In this document: in pieces, positions 1 through 5,020 of the stretch
Layout of the letters: every line of letters starts with the position of its first letter
Position numbering within the stretch: the first letter of the stretch is position 1
From: Nitrosomonadaceae bacterium
GTDB lineage: Bacteria > Pseudomonadota > Gammaproteobacteria > Burkholderiales > Nitrosomonadaceae
Direction: 5' to 3'
Assembly (NCBI GenBank): GCA_919902625.1
Contig: CAKKRO010000238.1
Location: forward strand, 15,999 to 21,740
DNA length: 5,742 nucleotides
Position numbers and translations under genes: made by a program
Notes under the pieces: model-generated
What the model saw: the letters and a program-made list of their open reading frames with translations, nothing else
The model's database searches: none
Told to the model about the DNA's origin: nothing

Positions 1-26
1 CTTAAATTCTCCGCTTATAGCTATTT

Positions 27-1385
27 ATGAACAATCTACCTGTTTCTGATTCTCGATTCTCGTATCCGCTGAACACACTTCAGCAAATTGCTCGTAATAT
101 TCTGACACATGCCAGGCAGGGCGGCGCCACTGCCTGTGAAACCAATGTTTCCGATGGCTTTGGTCAAACAGTGACAGTACGCCAAAGCGTGGTTGAAACG
201 ATTGAATATAATCGTGACAAGGGCCTCTCAGTAACCGTTTACATCGGACAAAAGCGTGGCAATGCCAGTACTTCTGACTTTTCACCCCAGGCTATCAGTG
301 ATACCGTTGCAGCCGCTTTATCGATCGCTCGCTATACGGCGAACGATGATTGTGCCGGACTGGCGGACGCGGAATTATTGGCGAAAGATTATCCACATCT
401 GGATTTATATTACCCCTGGGAGTTGTCTGTTGAGGAAGCCATTGAACTGGCAAAGAATTGCGAACAAGCGGCATTCGCAGCAGATAAACGCATTGCTAAT
501 TCAGAGGGCGCCACCATTTCAGTCAGCGAATCTCAATTTATCTATGCGAATAGCCTTGGATTCATGGGAGGATATCCGCTGTCGCGCCACAGTATCAGTT
601 GCGCCATGATTGCTGAGCAAGGCGACAGTAAGCAACGGGATTACTGGTACAGCGTTGCGCGTGATGCCGCTGATCTGGAATCGGCTGAAAGTATCGGGCA
701 AAAGGCAGGTATACGTAGTGCAGCGCGCCTGGGCGCCAGAAAGATTGCCACTTGCGAAACGTCTGTATTGTTTGAAGCGCCTGTCGCATCCAGTTTGATC
801 GGGCATTTTGCTTCTGCCGTAAGTGGCGGCAACCTTTACCGGAAATCTTCTTTTTTACTGGATAGTATCGGACAACAGATTTTTGCACCCGATATCCAGA
901 TTATTGAATTACCGTATATCCATAAAGGTCTGGCCAGTAGTGCATTTGATGATGACGGAGTGGCTACGGTCGAGCGCAAGGTGGTTGAAAATGGTATCGT
1001 GCAGGGTTATTTTCTAGGCAGTTATTCGGCACGTAAATTGGGTATGCGCACGACCGGGAACGCTGGTGGTACGCACAATCTCATCATGCAAAATGCAGCA
1101 CCGATGGATTTTGATGCGCTGTTGAAGAAAATGGGAACAGGTCTGCTGGTGACCGAATTACTGGGACATGGCATCAATGCAGTCACAGGCGATTATTCCC
1201 GTGGTGCTTCAGGTTACTGGGTCGAGAACGGAGAAGTTTGCTATCCAGTCGAGGAAATCACCATTGCAGGTAATTTGCAGGAAATATTTCAGGGAATATT
1301 GGCTATCGGTAATGATGTCGTGGTACGTGGATCAAAACAGAGTGGATCTGTTTTAATTGATCACATGACCGTTGCGGGTGGTTAA
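27..1385 (+). CDS. pmbA: Metalloprotease-complex subunit PmbA/TldE
   Basis: The 452-residue product matches the PmbA (TldE) family along its whole length (E. coli protein about 450 aa). Landmarks I recognise are TVYIGQKRGNASTSDFSPQA in the N-terminal domain, GLASSAFDDDG (301-311), SYSARKLGMRTTGNAGGTHN, and the C-terminal block MGTGLLVTELLGHG...TGDYSRGASGYW (369-398). By established knowledge, TldE pairs with TldD in a cytoplasmic protease that degrades unfolded peptides, processes microcins such as MccB17 and acts on CcdA. The HExxxH zinc motif belongs to TldD and is absent here, as expected. No tldD lies in the window. The start is well bounded: an in-frame TAG at 18-20 leaves ATG 27 as the only ATG that gives full family length. 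No clear Shine-Dalgarno precedes it. The gene converges on the TusA gene with a 122-bp gap. Confidence 0.95.
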   Translation: MNNLPVSDSRFSYPLNTLQQIARNILTHARQGGATACETNVSDGFGQTVTVRQSVVETIEYNRDKGLSVTVYIGQKRGNASTSDFSPQAISDTVAAALSIARYTANDDCAGLADAELLAKDYPHLDLYYPWELSVEEAIELAKNCEQAAFAADKRIANSEGATISVSESQFIYANSLGFMGGYPLSRHSISCAMIAEQGDSKQRDYWYSVARDAADLESAESIGQKAGIRSAARLGARKIATCETSVLFEAPVASSLIGHFASAVSGGNLYRKSSFLLDSIGQQIFAPDIQIIELPYIHKGLASSAFDDDGVATVERKVVENGIVQGYFLGSYSARKLGMRTTGNAGGTHNLIMQNAAPMDFDALLKKMGTGLLVTELLGHGINAVTGDYSRGASGYWVENGEVCYPVEEITIAGNLQEIFQGILAIGNDVVVRGSKQSGSVLIDHMTVAGG

Positions 1386-1489
1386 ATGTTGCTGCAAAAT
1401 CCTGATAGGATAGATGGTATAAAGTTGAGCGGGGGGTGATGTAGCTTGATAATCGCCATTGTGATGATGCTTCCGCGAATTATTAGCGC

Positions 1490-1504
1490 ATTCTGAATCA
1501 GAAT
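1490..1504. repeat. Short dyad between the pmbA and tusA 3' ends
   Basis: A perfect inverted repeat, ATTCTGA-a-TCAGAAT, sits 3 bp beyond the tusA stop in the convergent intergenic gap. On the + strand it is followed by a T-rich stretch (TTATTTCTTTTTC) lying inside the 3' end of the TusA gene, so it might act as a weak terminator for pmbA. The 1-nt centre forces the real stem down to about 5 AT-rich pairs, so this is a poor terminator. Related GATTCTGA words recur on the other side of tusA. Confidence 0.35.
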
Positions 1505-1507
1505 CAG

Positions 1508-1735
1508 TTATTTCTTTTTCAGTATAAAAATAAACTCATGGATTGTTTCTGATAAAGACAACAGCTCATTGCCTGTTTGATCTGCAAAAACCTGGAAATC
1601 GATCACAGAGCCTGGATCAGTCGCAACAATTCTCAGAATTTGCCCGCTGATCATTTCAGCCAAGGATTGTTTGGTGCGTAAAATAGGCAATGGACAAACC
1701 AGACCACGTGTATCCAGTTCTTTATCAATATGCAT
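1508..1735 (-). CDS. tusA: TusA-family sulfur carrier protein
   Basis: The 75-residue protein is a complete TusA/SirA-type small domain (E. coli TusA is 81 aa). The defining N-terminal motif is LDTRGLVCPLPILRTK, with the CPxP signature at residues 14-17 and the presumed persulfide-carrying cysteine at C14. The ATDPGS segment (about residues 39-44) and FADQTGNELL also fit the family. Known members are cytoplasmic and pass sulfur as a cysteine persulfide, for example to 2-thiouridine synthesis, molybdenum cofactor pathways or sulfur oxidation. Which pathway is served here cannot be seen. Being close in size and sequence style to the common betaproteobacterial TusA makes the symbol reasonable, though paralogs (YedF, YeeD) exist. 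The ribosome site before ATG is weak (GACAGA directly upstream). It lies 127 bp downstream of the carboxypeptidase gene on the same strand, so co-transcription is possible. Confidence 0.88.
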   Translation of the reverse strand: MHIDKELDTRGLVCPLPILRTKQSLAEMISGQILRIVATDPGSVIDFQVFADQTGNELLSLSETIHEFIFILKKK

Positions 1736-1776
1736 TCTGTCAGTCAGTGTTTATTACGATAGACGACACAAGATCA

Positions 1777-1797
1777 GATTCTGAAGATTCTGAATCT
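1777..1797. repeat. Tandem GATTCTGAA repeat with embedded dyad
   Basis: GATTCTGAA occurs twice back to back (1777-1785 and 1786-1794). Its right part forms a perfect dyad AGATTC-t-GAATCT (1785-1797). It lies 42 bp upstream of the TusA start on the minus strand, where a promoter or operator would sit. The GATTCTGA word is shared with the dyad past the tusA stop. Function unknown. Confidence 0.4.
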
Positions 1798-1812
1798 CAT
1801 GTGAAAATTCAT

Positions 1813-1827
1813 TGATGCGGCGCATCA
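1813..1827. repeat. GC-containing dyad after the carboxypeptidase stop
   Basis: TGATGCG-g-CGCATCA is a perfect inverted repeat 35 bp past the carboxypeptidase stop codon (minus-strand direction). Read as RNA from the minus strand it can form a 6-bp stem with a 3-nt loop, followed by ATGAATTTTC. The T-run is short and starts several bases after the stem, so it is at best a weak terminator. An operator role for tusA is equally possible. Confidence 0.3.
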
Positions 1828-1862
1828 TGGTCAGGTTCTTTATTCCCAAATCTTGTAGTCGA

Positions 1863-3092
1863 TTAACCCTGTGACCGAACCACCAGGCATTCCATTCCCT
1901 GTCGAGTCAGATGCTGGCAAGCTGTGCGTGCTTGATTTTCTTGCAGACCCACCAGGCGAGCCCGATACAGCTTGCGATTGCTAATCTCCACCTCAGTGAT
2001 CACCACTGCACCGGGTATCCAGCGGGTAGCCGCCTGAGCTTGAGCCTGAGCCCGTTCGTGCGCCAGATAAGAACCAATCTGCACCTCCCAGCTATTGTTA
2101 TCCATCACGGCAATCCTCTGTTCATTAACACTTTTGGGTTGAATGGTTGGTTGCATTGCAATTGGATCAGGTGTCTGTTTCAATAAGGGAACTGATCTGG
2201 GTACTGGGGTTGTGATGCTGGTCTTCTGAGCTACGACAGGCACCACACGGGTATTGGCGCTGGCCAATTGGGTCGAAGCTGATTGGTTAAAACTACGATC
2301 CAGTAGTTGGGCCATATGCTGATCGCGGGAAGCGGCGGTTTGCCCGCCCATCACCACAGCGACCACTCGGCGGTTACCTCGCTTGGCAGAAGTAGCCACA
2401 TTAAATCCAGAGGCCTGGATAAAGCCGGTTTTCAGGCCATCCACACCATGAGTGTTGCGTACCATGCGGTTGTGGCTGTTGTAAGTGGCGCCTTTATAGC
2501 TAAACGACTGGGTCGAGAAATAATGGTAATACCGCGGAAAATCCTTCATCAGTCGTGTGGACAGGATCGCCATATCCCGCGCTGTGGTTTTCTGTTCATT
2601 ATTGGGCAAGCCGGAGGCATTACGGAAAGTCGTGGAACGCATACCCAGCTTGCGGGCCTTATCGGTCATCATGCGGCCAAAGTTGGCTTCGCTATCACCC
2701 AGCGCCTCGGCCACCACGGCAGCTACGTCATTGGCAGAGCGTACAATCAGTGCCGGAATCGCTTCGCGCACGCTGATCGCTTCACCCGATCGCAGGTTGA
2801 TGTTGGTCGATGGCTTGGATGCCGCATAGGCTGATACCCTCATCGGGGTATCCAATGTCATCTTACGTTGCTCTATCGCTTCAAACAGCATGTAAAGCGT
2901 CATCATCTTGGTCAGAGAAGCCGGATAACGGCTGGCGTCGGCATTGGATTCGTGAAGAACTTTGTTTGTATCCACGTCAATCACGATAGAGGCATAGCGG
3001 GGATTCGCCTGTACCGTGCTCACCAGCGGGAGCAACAACAGCACAACAAGAACAAAAAATCCTTCCTTTCCTATACGTTTCAAAACGGTCAT
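1863..3092 (-). CDS. D-alanyl-D-alanine carboxypeptidase (S11) with C-terminal SPOR domain
   Basis: This 409-residue protein is a low-molecular-mass penicillin-binding protein. All three active-site motifs are present: SLTK (S59 nucleophile, K62), SAN (119-121) and KTG (221-223). A signal peptide spans residues 1-29 (KRIGKE, then a hydrophobic run, VQA cleavage site), so the enzyme acts in the periplasm, where the family removes the terminal D-Ala from peptidoglycan stem peptides. Residues about 270-330 are a Pro/Thr/Gln-rich linker. Residues about 333-405 (SWEVQIGSYLAHERAQAQA...LYRARLVG...A...C) look like a SPOR domain, a fold known to bind denuded septal glycan. The PBP5 C-terminal domain and membrane-anchoring helix are not evident, so I do not call it dacA. 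The ATG has GGGAG only 1 nt away and AGGA 13 nt away. A TTG at codon 4 would sit at better spacing from GGGAG, so the start is uncertain by three codons. Confidence 0.93.
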   Translation of the reverse strand: MTVLKRIGKEGFFVLVVLLLLPLVSTVQANPRYASIVIDVDTNKVLHESNADASRYPASLTKMMTLYMLFEAIEQRKMTLDTPMRVSAYAASKPSTNINLRSGEAISVREAIPALIVRSANDVAAVVAEALGDSEANFGRMMTDKARKLGMRSTTFRNASGLPNNEQKTTARDMAILSTRLMKDFPRYYHYFSTQSFSYKGATYNSHNRMVRNTHGVDGLKTGFIQASGFNVATSAKRGNRRVVAVVMGGQTAASRDQHMAQLLDRSFNQSASTQLASANTRVVPVVAQKTSITTPVPRSVPLLKQTPDPIAMQPTIQPKSVNEQRIAVMDNNSWEVQIGSYLAHERAQAQAQAATRWIPGAVVITEVEISNRKLYRARLVGLQENQARTACQHLTRQGMECLVVRSQG

Positions 3093-3133
3093 TCTCCCGG
3101 ACAGTTCCTATAATTAAAACACGCAATACCGGA

Positions 3134-3162
3134 ATGTTACCCCTAAGGTTATTTTTATACAA
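3134..3162 (-). promoter_or_regulatory. Possible sigma-70 promoter for the carboxypeptidase gene
   Basis: Read on the minus strand, TTGTAT (3162-3157) is followed after 17 nt by TAACAT (3139-3134). This would start transcription near 3127, about 35 nt upstream of the ATG. The -35 match is poor (3 of 6) and the -10 moderate (4 of 6). The -35 overlaps the left arm of the perfect inverted repeat, so a protein binding that repeat could control it. Confidence 0.25.
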
Positions 3163-3180
3163 AAAAATTGTATAAAAATA
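3150..3180. repeat. Perfect 13-bp inverted repeat, operator-like
   Basis: Arms TATTTTTATACAA (3150-3162) and TTGTATAAAAATA (3168-3180) are exact reverse complements around an AAAAA spacer. The arms hold a single G:C pair each, so this would be a weak RNA stem and is not followed by the usual GC-rich terminator layout. Its position in a divergent intergenic region, overlapping possible promoter elements on both strands, suggests a regulator-binding site or a cruciform/bent DNA element. Confidence 0.6.
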
Positions 3181-3381
3181 CAGGAAAACAATAAACTTGT
3201 CATTTTGAATACTTTGGAAGCAGCATACTTTTTAAAACATCCAAAGATCTCAAGGAAGTATTGCTTAACTACCTGTTTAGGTATATCCATTTCTCTGGAT
3301 AGAGGATTCCAAAATACAAAATCCATGCAAACCCTGATAGGCTTATTACATCAATCTGATCCGGCAAAATCTGTATCTGTG

Positions 3382-3398
3382 AAGATAATTAATATCTT
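3382..3398. repeat. AT-rich dyad before the lysozyme ribosome site
   Basis: AAGATA (3382-3387) and TATCTT (3393-3398) flank ATTAA. The right arm ends 2 nt before the AAGGAG ribosome-binding site (3401-3406). In the transcript this could form a small, weak hairpin next to the site; its effect, if any, is unknown. Confidence 0.3.
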
Positions 3399-3413
3399 AA
3401 AAGGAGTACTGAT

Positions 3414-3914
3414 ATGGCTCAATACCAAATAAGTGAAAAAGGATTGAAATTATTAAGAGATGTTGAAACACTTCGCTTAATACCTTATGACGACCAGACT
3501 GGCAAGGAAACCAAAGTTTGGACTACGGGAGCAACCATCGGCTATGGCCACTTGATCAATCAAGCCGAATGGAGCACTTATAAGAATGGCATCACTGAAA
3601 CCGCTGCTAACAACTTATTCCAGCAGGATCTCGCGCCATTCGTCAAGCTCGTATCCGCCAGCATAGCGGCTCCATTAGAGCCGAACAAGTTCGACGCTCT
3701 TGTTATACTGGCTTACAATATTGGTCCCCAATCTTTTCAGAATTCCTCGCTGGTTAAATTGGTCAATGACCCGGACACCCAAACACCCTTTGATAATCTT
3801 GAAGCAGCCTGGAAAGCATGGAATAAGTCGCAAGGTAAAATCATGAATGGCTTGACCAATAGAAGGCAATGCGAATGGAATATTTATTCAAAAAACATTT
3901 ATGAAAGATGGTGA
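3414..3914 (+). CDS. GH24 phage-type lysozyme (muramidase)
   Basis: The 166-residue protein matches the T4-type lysozyme family, which cleaves the MurNAc-GlcNAc beta-1,4 bond of peptidoglycan. Aligning by eye with T4 lysozyme (E11, D20, T26) gives E18 (DVETLRL), D27 (PYDDQTG) and T41 (ATIGYGH). E-to-D spacing is the same as in T4, while about 8 extra residues lie between D27 and T41 (QTGKETKVWTTG). FDALVILAYNIG (about 97-108), the Trp-rich WKAWNKSQGK region and the tail GLTNRRQCEWNIYSKNIYERW also fit. The N-terminus (MAQYQISEKGLKLL) is not a signal peptide or SAR anchor, so export would need a holin, a secretion system or lysis. The start is secure: AAGGAG sits 7 nt before ATG. An LprI-like gene follows after 21 bp. 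No holin, spanin or phage structural gene is nearby. It may be a domesticated phage lysozyme or a secreted antibacterial effector. Confidence 0.9.
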   Translation: MAQYQISEKGLKLLRDVETLRLIPYDDQTGKETKVWTTGATIGYGHLINQAEWSTYKNGITETAANNLFQQDLAPFVKLVSASIAAPLEPNKFDALVILAYNIGPQSFQNSSLVKLVNDPDTQTPFDNLEAAWKAWNKSQGKIMNGLTNRRQCEWNIYSKNIYERW

Positions 3915-3935
3915 TGTGACCCACCCCGCAAATTA

Positions 3936-4373
3936 ATGCCGATAACTTTTATATTATTCCTATTTCTGGCTTTGTCTGGTTTGCCCTGTTTTGCCATAGA
4001 CAATCCGGATGCCCCGGACTTTGTTGCGAAATTTGAAGTGCGTGCACAAAAATTTGAGATTAACGTACAAAATCAGGGAGGCGATACCGCTGATACCCAT
4101 CGCGCTTACTCCGATTATGAAAACTTCCTCGATCATGAACTGAATCAAGCTTATTCGACACTGATGAAACACCTTGACAATCAAAACAAGAAAATTCTGA
4201 TCGCCTCACAAAAACAATGGCTTCAATTCCGGAATGCTGAATTCCTGTTTATCGAAAATAACTGGACCATGCAAAATTTTGGGAACTCATATGTCATTTC
4301 CAGAGGTGTATCACGGACAAAAATTCTACGAGATCGCGTAATAACGTTACTACACTATTTGAAGAATTATTGA
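3936..4373 (+). CDS. Secreted LprI/DUF1311-like protein, putative lysozyme inhibitor
   Basis: The 145-residue product starts with a signal peptide (hydrophobic residues 5-17, likely cut after CFA at residue 20), so the mature protein should be periplasmic. C18 is preceded by Pro, not a lipobox. Residues about 60-105 resemble the DUF1311/LprI domain: DHELNQAYSTLMKHL (66-80) then IASQKQWLQFRNAEF (89-103), matching the family pattern D..LN..Y..L...L, then a (A/S)QR.WL.FRDAEC-like block. LprI of Mycobacterium tuberculosis is reported to inhibit lysozyme; many family members have no tested role. Two features are unusual: the mature chain has no cysteine, whereas relatives usually have several, and about 40 non-family residues precede the domain. 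The gene is 21 bp after the lysozyme gene in the same reading frame, separated by the TGA, with no good ribosome site, so translational coupling is possible. An inhibitor or immunity role for the neighbour is inference. Confidence 0.72.
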   Translation: MPITFILFLFLALSGLPCFAIDNPDAPDFVAKFEVRAQKFEINVQNQGGDTADTHRAYSDYENFLDHELNQAYSTLMKHLDNQNKKILIASQKQWLQFRNAEFLFIENNWTMQNFGNSYVISRGVSRTKILRDRVITLLHYLKNY

Positions 4374-4439
4374 TTGAATTTCATTGCATGCAGCCCTTCA
4401 AGAAGCAGAATACAATTTATTTTGAAGAACCGGAGTGAT

Positions 4440-4514
4440 ATGAACCGCTTTTTTCATTTGCGCAGTCGATCAGCTTTAAGTCCGGCAAGCTCCTGGTCTG
4501 AAGATTATCGCTAA
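4440..4514 (+). CDS. Possible 24-residue leader peptide ORF
   Basis: ATG 4440 follows GGAG (4432-4435) by 4 nt and opens a 24-codon frame (MNRFFHLRSRSALSPASSWS...) ending in TAA at 4512-4514. That stop overlaps AAGGA, the ribosome site of the lipoprotein gene beginning at 4526. This layout is typical of a translated leader or translationally coupled small ORF. The peptide is Ser/Arg-rich, has no recognisable family and no membrane segment. The alternative is chance: a good ribosome site and a short frame alone are weak proof. Confidence 0.35.
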   Translation: MNRFFHLRSRSALSPASSWSEDYR

Positions 4515-4528
4515 GGAACGAATCAATG
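4512..4528 (+). promoter_or_regulatory. Stop codon overlapping the lipoprotein-gene ribosome site
   Basis: The TAA of the small ORF (4512-4514) shares two bases with AAGGA (4513-4517), which is 8 nt before the ATG at 4526. The site supports ATG 4526 over the in-frame ATG at 4541, and ribosomes ending the small ORF would be placed directly on it. Confidence 0.5.
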
Positions 4529-4873
4529 TTTCCAAACAGAATGACGCATAAATTTAAAAATGCGCTCGTTTGTTCTATCGCTGTCTCTCTATTGGGATGC
4601 GGGACTGTCAATACAGTCGTCAGGGGAGATTCGGTTGCACGGCGCAATCTCAATCAAGTAAAAACATCCTGTGAAATGATGCCTCGCGTTTATAGCGGGG
4701 TTTCTTACGATATTTGCATTCTGCGCGGGAAACCGTCGCATACATCGTTGTGGCTGGGATCAGCGCCACAACTGATGTTCGTTGATCTAGCGCTATCAGC
4801 GGTATTGGATACGATCGCTTTACCTTATACCATTTATGAGCAAATTAACGAAGGCCACATTCATCTCAAGTGA
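4526..4873 (+). CDS. YceK/YidQ-family (DUF1375) lipoprotein
   Basis: The 115-residue protein begins with a lipoprotein signal peptide: basic residues, a hydrophobic run, and the lipobox LLGC at residues 22-25, giving C25 as the lipidated residue. Gly at +2 (no Asp) predicts sorting to the outer membrane. After cleavage, PRVYSGVSYDIC (53-64) and DLALSAVLDTIALPYTIYEQ (87-106) match the conserved ends of the YceK/YidQ family, whose members are small lipoproteins of unknown function. C49 and C64 could form a disulfide. ATG 4526 is supported by AAGGA at 8 nt; an ATG at 4541 would also leave a usable signal peptide. It follows the LprI-like gene by about 150 bp and may share its transcript, since no strong terminator lies between. 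A role in the envelope is likely but cannot be specified. Confidence 0.82.
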   Translation: MFPNRMTHKFKNALVCSIAVSLLGCGTVNTVVRGDSVARRNLNQVKTSCEMMPRVYSGVSYDICILRGKPSHTSLWLGSAPQLMFVDLALSAVLDTIALPYTIYEQINEGHIHLK

Positions 4874-4889
4874 AGTTATCACAGAACGT

Positions 4890-4927
4890 TGGGCAATGTA
4901 GATCCCACATCGACCAGATAATGCCCA
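4890..4927. repeat. Imperfect hairpin between the lipoprotein gene and mutS
   Basis: TGGGCA (4890-4895) and TGCCCA (4922-4927) can pair, with a smaller ATGT/ACAT stem inside (4896-4899 and 4907-4910). It starts 17 bp after the lipoprotein stop. There is no following T-run, so it is not a typical intrinsic terminator. Confidence 0.2.
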
Positions 4928-4947
4928 GCTACTGAATGATAGAGAAA

Positions 4948-4976
4948 TTTATACCATAATCAACGACTAATATAAG
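4948..4976 (+). promoter_or_regulatory. Probable sigma-70 promoter for mutS
   Basis: TTTATA (4948-4953, 4 of 6 to TTGACA) and TATAAG (4971-4976, 5 of 6 to TATAAT) are separated by 17 nt. Transcription would begin near 4983, giving a leader of roughly 38 nt before the mutS ATG. This suggests mutS is transcribed separately from the accessory genes upstream. Confidence 0.4.
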
Positions 4977-5020
4977 CCACTTCAGTTTCCCCAATGCAAG
5001 AATAACCTTCTGTAGAAAAG

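Larger units (their letters stand above)
3093..3413. other. AT-rich divergent intergenic region
   Basis: This 321-bp gap separates the carboxypeptidase gene (leftward) from the lysozyme gene (rightward). It is markedly AT-rich: by hand count 3151-3300 holds about 41 G/C in 150 bases. It contains a perfect 13-bp inverted repeat (3150-3180), a smaller TATCCA/TGGATA dyad (3284-3301) and a dyad just before the lysozyme ribosome site. Open frames crossing it on either strand lack good starts, ribosome sites and recognisable products, so I call no gene. No convincing promoter for the lysozyme gene was found. Confidence 0.6.

Noticed and set aside
27..1385. Possible loss of protease activity in PmbA because HExxxH is missing
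   Set aside because: The motif belongs to the TldD subunit; PmbA/TldE proteins normally lack it.
1386..1507. Search for an intrinsic terminator between the convergent pmbA and tusA genes
   Set aside because: No GC-rich stem with a following T-run was found on either strand; the only dyad is AT-rich with a 1-nt centre.
2307..2834. Long + strand open frame of 175 codons opposite the carboxypeptidase gene
   Set aside because: It lies wholly antisense to a gene with all S11 catalytic motifs, is His/Gly/Arg-rich in an unnatural way and has no recognisable product.
3114..3326. Minus-strand frame of 70 codons upstream of the carboxypeptidase
   Set aside because: It runs through the perfect inverted repeat and the likely promoter region; its hydrophobic stretch is explained by AT-rich composition.
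3205..3432. TTG-initiated + strand frame of 75 codons in the AT-rich region, overlapping the lysozyme start
   Set aside because: No ribosome-binding site, rare start codon, no family resemblance, and it overlaps a secure start with AAGGAG.
3912..3938. Lysozyme TGA is in the same frame as the LprI-like gene, suggesting readthrough or a split fusion gene
   Set aside because: The LprI-like frame has its own ATG and a clear signal peptide, which makes sense only as a separate protein. A shared frame has a one-in-three chance.
3414..4373. Prophage or phage lysis cassette
   Set aside because: Only the lysozyme is phage-like; no holin, Rz/Rz1 spanin, structural, integrase or attachment-site sequence is visible in the window.
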